In this document: piece by piece, positions 43,975 through 52,509 of the stretch | Numbering within the stretch: the stretch's first letter is position 1 | Layout of the letters: the number at the start of each line of letters is the position of its first letter | Assembly: GCA_021791145.1 (NCBI GenBank) | Contig: JAJYXE010000003.1 | Span: forward strand, 1-64,000 | Direction of reading: 5' to 3' | From: Actinomycetes bacterium | GTDB lineage: Bacteria; Actinomycetota; Acidimicrobiia; Acidimicrobiales; RAAP-2 | DNA: 64,000 nucleotides | Made by a program: the position numbers and the translations under genes | The notes under the pieces: generated by a model | What the model was told of the DNA's origin: nothing | Seen by the model: the letters and a program-made list of their open reading frames with translations, nothing else | The model's database searches: none

Positions 43975-43980
43975 GCCGGT

Positions 43981-44859
43981 TTACCCCCCAGGGACCGGCG
44001 CGGGCACGGGCTCGTGCACCGCACCATAGGCCGCACGGAGCTCGGGCGCCGCCTCGTGCAACCACGCCGCTGACGGCTTGTCGGCGAGGAACTTCGCGAA
44101 GTGCGACACCGCCTTTTGACGCGCACCCTCCTCGTAGAGGACGACGCCCAGGTAGTACTGCGCCGCGTACAGGCGGGGGTCCACCTTCACGGCCTCTTCC
44201 AGTGCGGACGCGCCCTCGGCGGCGATCGCCTGCGCCTTTGCACGAGTGGCGGCTCGCCAGTCGAGCCAGCCCCACTCTGCGAGCGCGACGGGCTGGCGCG
44301 GGTCCTCGGCGAGCACGTCGCCGTAGAGCTGCAGTGCCTCGGCGGTCTTCCCTGCGGCGGCGAGCGAATCGGCCTGCGAGAGCCGCTGCTCGATCTGCTG
44401 GGCCGTGTTGAGCGCGATGCTGCCCGTCGCGTCTTCGCCCGGGAGGCGCGGGCTGCTGAGCTCGGCGACGAGCAGCACGGTCGCCGCCGCGACCGCGACC
44501 GTCCCGACGAGGGCCATCCACCATCGGCGACGCCACTGGAGGCGCCGGCGCAAGACGAGCCGCACCGAGCGCCGGCCGTCGGTCGCGATGGTGGGCTCCC
44601 CGAGCCCACCGACCCGACGCGAGGCACGGAGCGGCCCGGGGTCCGCTCCGCTCGTCGCGCTGAGCGCCGCATCGACCTCAACGAGCCTTCGCTCGTCCCT
44701 CGCCCGGAGCAGCGCGTAGTCCTCGTCGGAAAGGTCACCTGCGCCGTGCTCGCGAGCCGCGTCCTCGAGCGAGCGGACGAGCAGCTCACGCTCGTCTTGG
44801 AGGTGCCAGCTCTTTGTGTCGAGACGGACCCGCTCGACCCGGCTCACTCCGCCTCTCAT
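43981..44859 (-). CDS. ccmI: CcmI/CycH-like TPR protein, last gene of the ccm operon
   Basis: This 292-residue protein has an N-terminal DERELLVRSLEDAAREHGAGDLSDEDYALL helix of the CcmI type, one membrane helix (about 115-135, WMALVGTVAVAAATVLLVAEL) and three TPR-like helices ending AAYGAVHEPV. In other bacteria CcmI presents apocytochrome c to the CcmFH ligase. The basic region RLVLRRRLQWRRRW precedes the helix. ATG 44859 overlaps the CcmH stop by 4 nt. Confidence 0.78.
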   Translation of the reverse strand: MRGGVSRVERVRLDTKSWHLQDERELLVRSLEDAAREHGAGDLSDEDYALLRARDERRLVEVDAALSATSGADPGPLRASRRVGGLGEPTIATDGRRSVRLVLRRRLQWRRRWWMALVGTVAVAAATVLLVAELSSPRLPGEDATGSIALNTAQQIEQRLSQADSLAAAGKTAEALQLYGDVLAEDPRQPVALAEWGWLDWRAATRAKAQAIAAEGASALEEAVKVDPRLYAAQYYLGVVLYEEGARQKAVSHFAKFLADKPSAAWLHEAAPELRAAYGAVHEPVPAPVPGG

Positions 44860-45341
44860 GTTGAGACCTGCGCACGGAGCCGGCGCCACGAGCGTGACCG
44901 TCGCCAGAAGAAGGCCGCGAGCGTGCCCACGGCGAGACACCCGGCAACGAGCGGTACCAGCCAGACGAGGGAGGACAACCCCGAGTCTGGGGGCGCCAGC
45001 AGGATGCTCGGCCCGTACTGGGAGACGAGGCGCTGCTCGATCTCGCGGTCGCTCAGGCCGGCCGCGCTGAGGCGCGCCACCTCGTGGCGCACCGCGATCG
45101 CCGACGCGGCCGAGGACTGCGCGACCGACACGTCCTCGCAGCTCGGACACCGGATCTGCGTCTCGAGCGCCGCGGCGCGCTGCGCGGCGGTCGGCACCGC
45201 CGAGGATGCCGCGCCGCTGCCGAGCACGAGGGCAACGCCAAGCGTGGCGAGCGCGAGCACGAACGACGCGCGCCCGGCGACACCGCGCCCGGCGATGCGG
45301 CGCGCGGCGATACGGCGCCCGGCGACGGCACCCTCAGCCAT
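44856..45341 (-). CDS. ccmH: CcmH apocytochrome c thiol oxidoreductase
   Basis: This 161-residue protein has an N-terminal signal or helix (about 25-48), the CcmH motif IRCPSC with Cys65 and Cys68, and HEVARLSAAGLSDREIEQRLVSQYG. A C-terminal membrane helix follows (about 125-148). CcmH reduces the haem-binding cysteines of apocytochrome c outside the membrane. It overlaps ccmG by 8 nt. Confidence 0.92.
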   Translation of the reverse strand: MAEGAVAGRRIAARRIAGRGVAGRASFVLALATLGVALVLGSGAASSAVPTAAQRAAALETQIRCPSCEDVSVAQSSAASAIAVRHEVARLSAAGLSDREIEQRLVSQYGPSILLAPPDSGLSSLVWLVPLVAGCLAVGTLAAFFWRRSRSWRRLRAQVST

Positions 45342-45981
45342 CGGCGCTCCCCGTGCCGCCGCTGAAGAGCTCTCCCCGGCGCGCCGCCGACAGCATCTGG
45401 TCGAGCTGCGCGACGGTCACCGGGCCGATCCAGGTCCCGACGACGACCCCGGCGGGGTCGACGAGGAAGGTCATCGGCGGGGACCCCACGCCATAGCGGT
45501 TGGCGATCGTCCCTTCGTCGTCCAAGACGACCGGCCAGCGCACCCCCCAGTCCGAGACGAACCGGCGGGCGTCGCGGACGGTGTCGTTGAAGACCACGCT
45601 CACCAAGCGTGCGCCGCTGCTGCCGAGGCGCGACTCTCGAAAGGCGAAGTCGACCAGCGCCGGCTCCTCCTGCTGGCACGGGGGGCACCAGCTGGCGAAG
45701 AAGTTGACGTAAACGTAGTGACCCCGCTCGGCGGAGAGGGAGAAGTGCCCACCCGCGAGCGTCGTCGCGCGCAGCGTTGGGGCCCGGTGGCCGACGAGCG
45801 GGCTCTGCACCTGCGTGGCCTGGGAGGAGGGCCTCGTGGCGACGACGACCGCGACCCCGACGAGCACGGCGAGGACCGCCCCGGCGACCCAGCGGGTGAG
45901 GTGGCGCCGCCGCCCCGCTCCCTGGGGGTCGCCGTCCGCGCCCCGTGGCGGGGTCCCTCGAGGAGCCGACGTGAGGGTCAC
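45334..45981 (-). CDS. ccmG: CcmG/DsbE thioredoxin-like protein
   Basis: This 215-residue protein (GTG 45981) has one N-terminal membrane helix (about 29-49) and a periplasmic-type thioredoxin domain with FFASWCPPCQQEEP, Cys99 and Cys102. It keeps CcmH and the apocytochrome cysteines reduced, receiving electrons from CcdA, which is encoded at 52.5-53.6 kb in this window. GVGSPPMTFLVDPAGVV is the cis-Pro region. It overlaps ccmF by 4 nt. Confidence 0.93.
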   Translation of the reverse strand: MTLTSAPRGTPPRGADGDPQGAGRRRHLTRWVAGAVLAVLVGVAVVVATRPSSQATQVQSPLVGHRAPTLRATTLAGGHFSLSAERGHYVYVNFFASWCPPCQQEEPALVDFAFRESRLGSSGARLVSVVFNDTVRDARRFVSDWGVRWPVVLDDEGTIANRYGVGSPPMTFLVDPAGVVVGTWIGPVTVAQLDQMLSAARRGELFSGGTGSADG

Positions 45982-48056
45982 CGCACCTCGCTGCCCACCG
46001 TGGCCCGCTCGCCCGCACGCTCCACGTTCGCCTGGTGCGCCGCCGAGAGGGGCGCCCTCTCGACCAGCGGCGAAGCGGCGGAGACCGGATCGGTCGCGCG
46101 TCGGCGCGTCCCGGGCACCATGGCGAGGAGCCCGCCGATCCCGACGAGCAGGCCGCCCGCCCACATCCACGCGATCAGCGGCTCGACGATCGCGCCAACG
46201 GCGATCGCTGTCCTCGGCAGTGTCGGGACGACGTTGCCCCCGGTCGACCGGCCTGTCCGCCCTGTGGCTTCCCAGGTGAGGTAGACGTCGCCGAAGAGAC
46301 CCGAGTCGATCGCAGGCGTCCCGACCGCCTCAGAGCTCGGCCCGCCGTACTGGCTCACCGCCGGCGTGAAGGGGCCCCCGCCGTCGACGCGCACGAGCGC
46401 CTCGGTCGCCAGCCGCTGGGGGGTGTCGACCGTGCGCAGGCCTTCGAAGACGAAGGTGTGACCGGCGAAGCGGACGAGCTTGCCCGGGCGGAGCACCAGC
46501 TCGGCCTGGGACCGGAAGGAGGTCGCTGCCACGAGCCCGACCGCGAGCACCACCACGCCGAGATGGACGACCATCCCGCCGTTGGTGCGGCCCACGAGAC
46601 CGCGCCAGAAGCCGGCACCCCGGCGGACGCTCGCTCGGACCGCGAGGACCAACGAGCGCAGGGCCGAGGACGCCGCGAACGCAGCGAGGCCGAACCCGAG
46701 GAGCGGCTCCACCCCGCGGACCCCCCCGGCCACGCATGCGACGACCGTCAGCACCCCCGCCCACGCAGGCAGCGCGAGCCGGCCCCACAGCACGCCAGCG
46801 TCGACCTTGCGCCAGGAGAGCGCGGGAGCGACCGCCATCAGCAAGAGCAGGGCGAGGCCGGCGGGCACCGCCACGGTGTCGAAGTAGGGGGCCCCGACGG
46901 TGACCGCCTGGTTCTCGAGCGCCTGGTAGAGGAGCGGGAACAGCGTCCCGAGCAGCACCACGAAGGCGAAGCCGACGAGCACCAGGTTGTTCACCAAGAA
47001 CGCGCCTTCCCTCCCGAGCGGGGCGTCCACGCCGACCGGTGAGCGCAGCCGGTCGCCGCGCCACGCGATGAGGCCGAAGCCGACGACGACGACGAGCAGG
47101 AAGAACCCGATCAGGACCGGGCCGAGGTCCGACTCGCTGAACGCATGGACGGAGACGACGACCCCCGAGCGGGTAAGGAAGGTGCCGAGGATGGTGAGCG
47201 CGAACGTCGCCACCGAGAGGGAGAGGTTCCAGACGCGGAGCAGCCCGCGCCGTTCCTGGACGAGGACCGAGTGGAGGTATGCGGTCCCGCAGAGCCACGG
47301 CATGAGGGCCGCGTTCTCGACCGGGTCCCACCCCCAGAAGCCTCCCCAGCCGAGCACCTGGTACGACCACCAGGCGCCGAGCACGATGCCGACGCTGAGC
47401 GCGGTCCACGCGATCAGCGTCCAGCGGCGCACCTCCGCCTGCCACTGCTCCCCCACCCTTCCGGTCGCGAGCATGCCGACGGCGAAGGCGAAGGGGACCG
47501 TGAAGCCGACGAAGCCGATGTAGAGCAGTGGAGGATGGATCGCGACGAGCGGGTTGTCCTGGAGCAGCGCGTTCGGGCCGGCGCCCTTGAGCGGCGCGGC
47601 GCTCGTGAGGAACGGGTTCGCGGGCCCCACCATGAGACCGAAGAAGAACGCCGACACCCCGTACATGACGAGCGACGCCCACCGGACCACGTCGTCGTCG
47701 GCGCGACGCCGGTAGCGCCACACGACGAGCGCGCAGAAGACCGCGAGGATGAACCCCCACAGCAGGATCGAGCCCGCGAGCGCCGACCACAGGCCGGTGA
47801 TCGAGTAGAGGAGCGGCGTCGCCTTCGCGTTGTCGTCCGCCACGTAGACGAGGTGGAAGTCGTGCGTCACGAGCGCGAGCTCCATCGCCGCCACTGCGAC
47901 CACGGCGCCCAGCAGCACGACGGGTGCGAGCAGCCTCGCGTCGAGCCGGCTCGTCGGCCTCCGGCGCACAAGGCCGGCCGCGCACACGGCGACCCCTGCG
48001 ACAGCGCCCACAAACGCGAGCCACACGCCTGCGGACCCAAGCACCCCGGGGAACAT
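45978..48056 (-). CDS. ccmF: CcmF haem ligase subunit
   Basis: This 692-residue, multi-helix membrane protein carries the WWD haem-binding motif GWGGFWGWDPVENAALMPW and conserved histidines in FHLVYVADDNAKATP and AIHPPLLYIGFVG. It attaches haem to apocytochrome c with CcmH and CcmI. Its ATG overlaps the ccmE stop by 1 nt (TGATG). The exported loop near the C-terminus has several ACA Thr codons, unlike the helices. Confidence 0.95.
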   Translation of the reverse strand: MFPGVLGSAGVWLAFVGAVAGVAVCAAGLVRRRPTSRLDARLLAPVVLLGAVVAVAAMELALVTHDFHLVYVADDNAKATPLLYSITGLWSALAGSILLWGFILAVFCALVVWRYRRRADDDVVRWASLVMYGVSAFFFGLMVGPANPFLTSAAPLKGAGPNALLQDNPLVAIHPPLLYIGFVGFTVPFAFAVGMLATGRVGEQWQAEVRRWTLIAWTALSVGIVLGAWWSYQVLGWGGFWGWDPVENAALMPWLCGTAYLHSVLVQERRGLLRVWNLSLSVATFALTILGTFLTRSGVVVSVHAFSESDLGPVLIGFFLLVVVVGFGLIAWRGDRLRSPVGVDAPLGREGAFLVNNLVLVGFAFVVLLGTLFPLLYQALENQAVTVGAPYFDTVAVPAGLALLLLMAVAPALSWRKVDAGVLWGRLALPAWAGVLTVVACVAGGVRGVEPLLGFGLAAFAASSALRSLVLAVRASVRRGAGFWRGLVGRTNGGMVVHLGVVVLAVGLVAATSFRSQAELVLRPGKLVRFAGHTFVFEGLRTVDTPQRLATEALVRVDGGGPFTPAVSQYGGPSSEAVGTPAIDSGLFGDVYLTWEATGRTGRSTGGNVVPTLPRTAIAVGAIVEPLIAWMWAGGLLVGIGGLLAMVPGTRRRATDPVSAASPLVERAPLSAAHQANVERAGERATVGSEVR

Positions 48057-48541
48057 CAGCGCGAGGTGCCGTTCGGTGCCCGGACGCGTGTCGGGTGCTC
48101 GGCGATGTATGTGGCCGAGTGCTTGACCATGATCTGGTTCGACACGAAGACGTCCGAGCGCGCCGAGGTGAAGTGGCCGACGACGACGACGGGGATGTCG
48201 GGCTGGAAGAGCTGGGGCGGCGAGCCGGTGTTGTGCACCACGACCCGGTGACCGCTCCCCGACACTTCGAAGGTGGCGCCCCGGGCGGTCCGGCGGACGG
48301 TGCCCGGCACGACGACTCCCTCAAGCCTGATGACGCTGGTCCCGATCTTGGCCCTGTGGGCGGTCGCCTGCCCCACCGTGTCGAAGTAGTCGAGTGAGCT
48401 CCCGAGCCCCTCGACGAGCAGGTAGACGATCGCAGCTGCGAGCAGGACGAACACCGCAAGGAGCCGCGCACGGCCGCGGCGCGCCGGCCGACGGGTCGCC
48501 GGAGCCCGGGTGACGCCGGCGGGAGCGCTCGCGACCGTCAC
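48056..48541 (-). CDS. ccmE: CcmE haem chaperone
   Basis: This 161-residue protein has one membrane helix (about 27-46, ARLLAVFVLLAAAIVYLLVEG) and a beta-barrel domain with the haem-binding His141 in KHSATY, followed by Tyr145 in the classical HxxxY spacing. It carries haem covalently from CcmC to CcmF. GTG 48541 overlaps the ccmD stop by 4 nt. The C-terminal tail is short. Confidence 0.92.
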   Translation of the reverse strand: MTVASAPAGVTRAPATRRPARRGRARLLAVFVLLAAAIVYLLVEGLGSSLDYFDTVGQATAHRAKIGTSVIRLEGVVVPGTVRRTARGATFEVSGSGHRVVVHNTGSPPQLFQPDIPVVVVGHFTSARSDVFVSNQIMVKHSATYIAEHPTRVRAPNGTSR

Positions 48542-48774
48542 GACCGGAGGCGCCGGGCGGTCACCCGGTCGGACCCGACCGCAGCCCCGCCGGTGCCGTC
48601 CCCTGGGTTGCCGGCCGCGCCGCTTCCTTCCGGCCCCTCGCCGCCGGTCCCGTGCAGCGCGGTCGCCCCTCGGGCGGCGGCGCGCTCGAGCCGTCGCCGG
48701 CGCGCGAGCAGCGCGAGCGTGTAGAGCGCGAGCACGCTGAGCGCGATCGCGTACCCGGCGTCGACGTAGCTCAC
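48538..48774 (-). CDS. ccmD: CcmD-like small membrane protein
   Basis: This 78-residue protein (GTG 48774) has one helix (about 6-22, AGYAIALSVLALYTLALL) followed by ARRRRLERAAAR, the typical CcmD pattern of an N-terminal helix and basic cytoplasmic tail. CcmD helps release holo-CcmE from the CcmABC complex. The tail here is long and Gly/Ala-rich. It overlaps ccmC and ccmE by 4 nt each. Confidence 0.75.
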   Translation of the reverse strand: MSYVDAGYAIALSVLALYTLALLARRRRLERAAARGATALHGTGGEGPEGSGAAGNPGDGTGGAAVGSDRVTARRLRS

Positions 48775-49637
48775 CGGGGCTCCCCCGCCGGCTGGGCGAG
48801 CGGTGCCGCGCTGACGCCGCCCTCCGCCCGCGGGGCGCCGAGCAGGCCGCCGGCGTCGGGTCGGGGGACGGCCCCGGGAGCCGCGCCGGCGAGCGCGGCT
48901 CCCGGGGCCGCAAGGCGCGCCTCCGCCCACCGCTCCGACAATGAGACCTCGAGCTCCTCATCACCGATCCGGTCCGAGAGCACCTCGACGCGGTAGCGCA
49001 CGAGCACCATCCAGACGAACACGAGGGTCATTGCGACGAAGCCGAGGCCCATGGTCCACGCCATCAGTCCGTGCACCTTCAGTGTGAGCCCGGGGTTGAG
49101 CACCGTCCCGCGCTGGTGCAGCGTCTGCCACCAGTCGACCGAGAACGTCACGATCGGCACGTCGACGAAGGCAACCAGCGCCGCGACCGCGCAGCGCCGC
49201 GCACGGACCTGCGGGTCCGCGGGCACGCGGCGCAGCGCCAGGTAGCCGAGGAAGAGCACGAGCAGCAGCGCGGTCGAGGTGAGACGCGCTGTCCACGTCC
49301 ACCACACGCCCCAGGTGGGGCGCCCCCACAGCGAGCCGGTCACGAGCGTGAGCGCGGTGAACACCACGCCCACCTCGACGGCTGACGCCCCCAGGCGGTC
49401 CCAGAAGAGCGACCGGGTGCGCCTCCACAGGTACAGGACGCTCGAGAGCGCGGCCAGCCCGAAGGCGCAGTAGAGCGCGACCCAGGCGATCGGCGGGTGA
49501 AGGTAGAGAAGCCGCGCGAGTGTCCCCTGGACCTTCGCCGGCGGGGTCACCCACAGTCCCAGCCACACCGTGAGCACGGTGCAGACGAGGGCCAGGAGCC
49601 CGACCGCACGCGTCGTGAGACGCAGCCGGGAGCTCAC
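48771..49637 (-). CDS. ccmC: CcmC haem delivery protein
   Basis: This 288-residue, six-helix membrane protein has the WWD motif SLWGRPTWGVWWTWTARLTS and flanking histidines in YLHPPIAWVALY and LHQRG. CcmC hands haem to CcmE with CcmABD. The cytoplasmic C-terminal tail is about 55 residues longer than usual and Ala/Pro/Gly-rich. GTG 49637 overlaps ccmB by 4 nt. Confidence 0.95.
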   Translation of the reverse strand: MSSRLRLTTRAVGLLALVCTVLTVWLGLWVTPPAKVQGTLARLLYLHPPIAWVALYCAFGLAALSSVLYLWRRTRSLFWDRLGASAVEVGVVFTALTLVTGSLWGRPTWGVWWTWTARLTSTALLLVLFLGYLALRRVPADPQVRARRCAVAALVAFVDVPIVTFSVDWWQTLHQRGTVLNPGLTLKVHGLMAWTMGLGFVAMTLVFVWMVLVRYRVEVLSDRIGDEELEVSLSERWAEARLAAPGAALAGAAPGAVPRPDAGGLLGAPRAEGGVSAAPLAQPAGEPR

Positions 49638-50302
49638 GCCGCCTCCTGGAGCGGCCCGTAGAGCGCGATCCCGACGGCCAGGTAGACGGCGGCGAAGGGA
49701 CCGAGGATCTTGAGCCAGGAGGCGCCCGAGGCGACCGCGCCGCTCACCGCGGCGGACCACGCGCGCGAGCCTGCGATCAGGACCGGAGCGACGATCGGCA
49801 GCACGAGCAATGGGAGCAGCGTCTCGCGGACGCGCAGCCCCGCGGAGAGCGCCCCGTAGAGCACGCCTGCAGCCGACAGTCCCACCGTGGCGAGGAGCGA
49901 CGCGACGAGCGCGAGCCACCACGTCTGGATGTGCACGCCGAAGAGCACCACGATCCCCGCTCCCAAGAGCACCTGGATCGCGGCGAGCTGGAGCCCCACT
50001 GCGGCCGCCTTTCCCAGGAACACCCCCGCGGGGTCGATCCCCGAGAGCCGCAAGCCGTCACGCGTGCCCTCGCCCGACTCGATCGCCATGCTCCGCTGCG
50101 TCGCGAGCACGGTCGAGAACAGCACGGCGAGCCAGTAGAGCCCCGGCGCGGCCGTGCGCAAGGCTACTGGCCCGGGACCGAGCGCGAAGCCGAAGAGCAC
50201 GAGCACGAGCACTGCGAACGGCAGCACCTGCCAGATCGCCACGCGCGATCGCAGCTCGATCCGGACGTCCTTGCCCGCGACGAGCAGCGCGTCACGCCAC
50301 AT
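49634..50302 (-). CDS. ccmB: CcmB haem exporter permease
   Basis: This 222-residue, six-helix ABC permease has DALLVAGKDVRIELRSR at its start and FSTVLATQRSMAIESGEGTRDGLRL, the family signature. With CcmA it forms the transporter that powers release of holo-CcmE. ATG 50302 overlaps ccmA by 11 nt. Confidence 0.93.
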   Translation of the reverse strand: MWRDALLVAGKDVRIELRSRVAIWQVLPFAVLVLVLFGFALGPGPVALRTAAPGLYWLAVLFSTVLATQRSMAIESGEGTRDGLRLSGIDPAGVFLGKAAAVGLQLAAIQVLLGAGIVVLFGVHIQTWWLALVASLLATVGLSAAGVLYGALSAGLRVRETLLPLLVLPIVAPVLIAGSRAWSAAVSGAVASGASWLKILGPFAAVYLAVGIALYGPLQEAA

Positions 50303-51017
50303 CGGCGTCGGCCTCCCCCACGGCCACGAGGACCGGCGACGGGCGGTCCCGCCCGCCTCGTTGGACCTCTGCGATCCTCCCGCCGGACATCAGCGCGACC
50401 CGGTCGGCGAGCGGCAACGCGAGCGCCGGCTCGTGGGACGTGAGCACCACCGTCACCCCGCTCGCGACGACTTCGGCGACGAGCGATCCGACGAGCGCGC
50501 GAGCGTCGGCATCGAGTCCCGCGTGCGGCTCGTCGAGCAGCCACAGGTCGGGACCGCGCGCGACGAGCGCCGCGAGGGCGGTCCGGCGCCGTTGTCCCGC
50601 CGACATCCGCATGGCCGGGGTCCGTCGCAGTCGCCCGGTGAGCCCCAGCCGATCGAGCGCGCCGTCCACGCGATCGGTTCCCCCGCCTGCCGCGCGCACG
50701 GCGAAGCGCACGTTCTCGACCGCGGTCAGTTCGTCGTAGAGCGAGGGGTCGTGACCCAGCAGCCCGACCCTGCGGCGCACGTCGGTCCGGTCCCTCCGCA
50801 GGTCGCAGCCGAGGACCGACGCCTCGCCGGAGGTCACGGGGATCAGTCCTGCGCAGGCCCTGAGCAGGCTCGTCTTCCCCGCGCCGTTCGCACCGAGCAC
50901 GGCAACGACCTCTCCGGGGGCGATGTCGAGATCGACTCCGGAAAGAGCGGGGAAGCGGCCGGCCAAGGCGACCGCCGAGCGAAGGTGGACTGCGAGCTCC
51001 ATGACTCGAGACGACAT
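50292..51017 (-). CDS. ccmA: CcmA haem exporter ATPase
   Basis: This 241-residue ABC ATPase has Walker A GANGAGKTSLL, the signature MSAGQRRRTALAAL, Walker B LWLLDEPHAGLD and the switch His in TSHEPAL. First gene of the ccm operon, so the promoter should be just upstream, but only about 150 bp separates it from the divergent SGNH gene. ATG 51002 is an alternative start that matches the family better; ATG 51017 is the longest. Confidence 0.94.
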   Translation of the reverse strand: MSSRVMELAVHLRSAVALAGRFPALSGVDLDIAPGEVVAVLGANGAGKTSLLRACAGLIPVTSGEASVLGCDLRRDRTDVRRRVGLLGHDPSLYDELTAVENVRFAVRAAGGGTDRVDGALDRLGLTGRLRRTPAMRMSAGQRRRTALAALVARGPDLWLLDEPHAGLDADARALVGSLVAEVVASGVTVVLTSHEPALALPLADRVALMSGGRIAEVQRGGRDRPSPVLVAVGEADADVA

Positions 51018-51165
51018 GCTACGGGCGGCCGCCCGGAGGGTCCAAGCGGCAGGTCCCCGATGCCACGTCCCCCAGCGGGCCGGCTGCCGTGCCCTCGCAT
51101 CCGCGCCTCGCCGGGCGTCAACGCGCGCTCATCGGGCCGTCATCCCCCGGGGGTAGAACGACCAG

Positions 51166-52164
51166 GTGCACGCTCTTCCCCGCGCGACCACGCGCGTCCT
51201 GCTCACCCGCCTCGCCGTGCTCGTCGCCGTCGGCGCCGCGGCCGGCAGCTCCCTGGCGCCGCTGGTCGGTGCCGCGGCGGCGACAGCGGCCCCGCCCCGG
51301 CGCTCGCGCCCGGCCTACTACCTCGCCTTCGGCGCCTCCGAGTCCCTGGGGATGCAGCCTGTCGGGGCGAGGGGGCGGGAGATCCCCACCGACCAGGGCT
51401 ACGCCGACGCGCTCGTCGCCATGGAGCGAGCGCGTTGGCCGGGCCTCCGACTGGTGCACGTCGGCTGCCCGGGCATCACGGCCCAGGCGGCGCTCGAGGG
51501 CGACGGACCCTGCCGCTTCGCTGCGGGCTCCGAGCTGGCGGCGGCGGTCGAGTTCCTCCGGCACCATCCGGGCCAGACCGTGCTCACGACCGTCGACCTC
51601 GGCTTCAACGACGTCTGGCCCTGCTTCGTCTCCGACGTCGTGGACGAGTCGTGCGTGACGGCCGCCCTGGCACGGGTCTCACGCGCGCTGCCGCCGATCC
51701 TCGGGCAGCTGCGGGCGGCAGGCGGCCCGACGATGAAGATCGTCGGGTTGCTGCACAACGACCCATACCTCGCCGAGTATCTCCGAGGACCCGAGGGGCG
51801 GGAGTTCTCCGACGGCGCGCTCTCGGCCATCGACCGGCTCAACGCCACCTTGGCGGCCGCGTACGCACAGGCGGGCGTCCCGGTCGCCGACGTGGCGTCC
51901 GCGTTCTCGCTCGGCACATCGACGCCCGTCTTGGTCCGCGGCGGCGCGACGCTCCCACGCGACGTGCAGAAGGTCTGCGAGCTGTCCTGGATGTGCGAGA
52001 GGCACAACATCCACCTCAACGCCGCCGGGTACAGCGCCGTCGCCACGGCCATCGCTGCCGCGCTCGAGCGCACACCCGGCCCGAGCGTGAGGGGAGGCAC
52101 GAGGCTGAGGGGCGGCCCGGTCGTGAGGGCACGGCACGGTCGTGAGGGGGCGGCACGAGGCTGA
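51166..52164 (+). CDS. Exported SGNH/GDSL-type hydrolase
   Basis: This 332-residue protein (GTG 51166) has a signal peptide (about 10-42, ending AATAAP) and an SGNH hydrolase fold. The block I nucleophile is in FGASESLGMQ (usually GDSL), the Asn in LGFNDVWP, and the C-terminal His in NIHLNAAGY. The usual Asp three residues before that His is replaced by His (HNIH). It would hydrolyse an ester or acetyl group on wall sugars, lipids or proteins, but the triad change makes activity uncertain. The last about 25 residues are encoded by a tandem repeat. Confidence 0.82.
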   Translation: MHALPRATTRVLLTRLAVLVAVGAAAGSSLAPLVGAAAATAAPPRRSRPAYYLAFGASESLGMQPVGARGREIPTDQGYADALVAMERARWPGLRLVHVGCPGITAQAALEGDGPCRFAAGSELAAAVEFLRHHPGQTVLTTVDLGFNDVWPCFVSDVVDESCVTAALARVSRALPPILGQLRAAGGPTMKIVGLLHNDPYLAEYLRGPEGREFSDGALSAIDRLNATLAAAYAQAGVPVADVASAFSLGTSTPVLVRGGATLPRDVQKVCELSWMCERHNIHLNAAGYSAVATAIAAALERTPGPSVRGGTRLRGGPVVRARHGREGAARG

Positions 52165-52170
52165 GGGGCC
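52096..52170. repeat. Tandem repeat at the 3' end of the SGNH gene
   Basis: GGCACGAGGCTGAGGGGC occurs twice and CACGGTCGTGAGGG-type units between them. The array crosses the stop codon of the SGNH gene, so the final residues are repeat-derived. Confidence 0.75.
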
Positions 52171-52509
52171 CGGCGGGACCGCTCCCATCGGCGGAGGGTG
52201 AGAGGAGCGGCCCCCTGCTCCCGCCGGGCGACGACCGAAGGATACTACGGTTCAATGACGACCCAGTGACGGGTCGATGACAACCGGGATGACGAGGGGA
52301 TCATGACTTCCCCAGGAGCACGCGGATGGGACGTTGGTCCCTACTTGGCGGGGCTGCCGAGGGATCAAACTGGTCTTGCAGGTGAGAGCCCCCCTCCACC
52401 TGCCATAGCAGAGTCACAGCGACGACCGGGGCACCCATCGCGAGGTGCCTCGGTTGCCGTCTGGGGGTAGGTCCGGGGTCCCCCTGCGGTGGCGTGGCCC
52501 CAAGTCCGC
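52165..52509. other. Gene-free spacer with several hairpins
   Basis: A 345-bp gap between the SGNH stop and the CcdA stop. It holds a hairpin at about 52378-52406 (GCAGGTG..CACCTGC, 7-bp stem), a GACCC..GGGTC hairpin near 52260-52275, and repeated GATGAC words. I saw no protein-like frame and no match to a known RNA family. It could be a terminator region or an RNA gene. Confidence 0.4.

Noticed and set aside
52165..52509. tmRNA, SRP RNA or riboswitch
   Set aside because: Compared by eye with the usual core sequences; none of the conserved cores is present.
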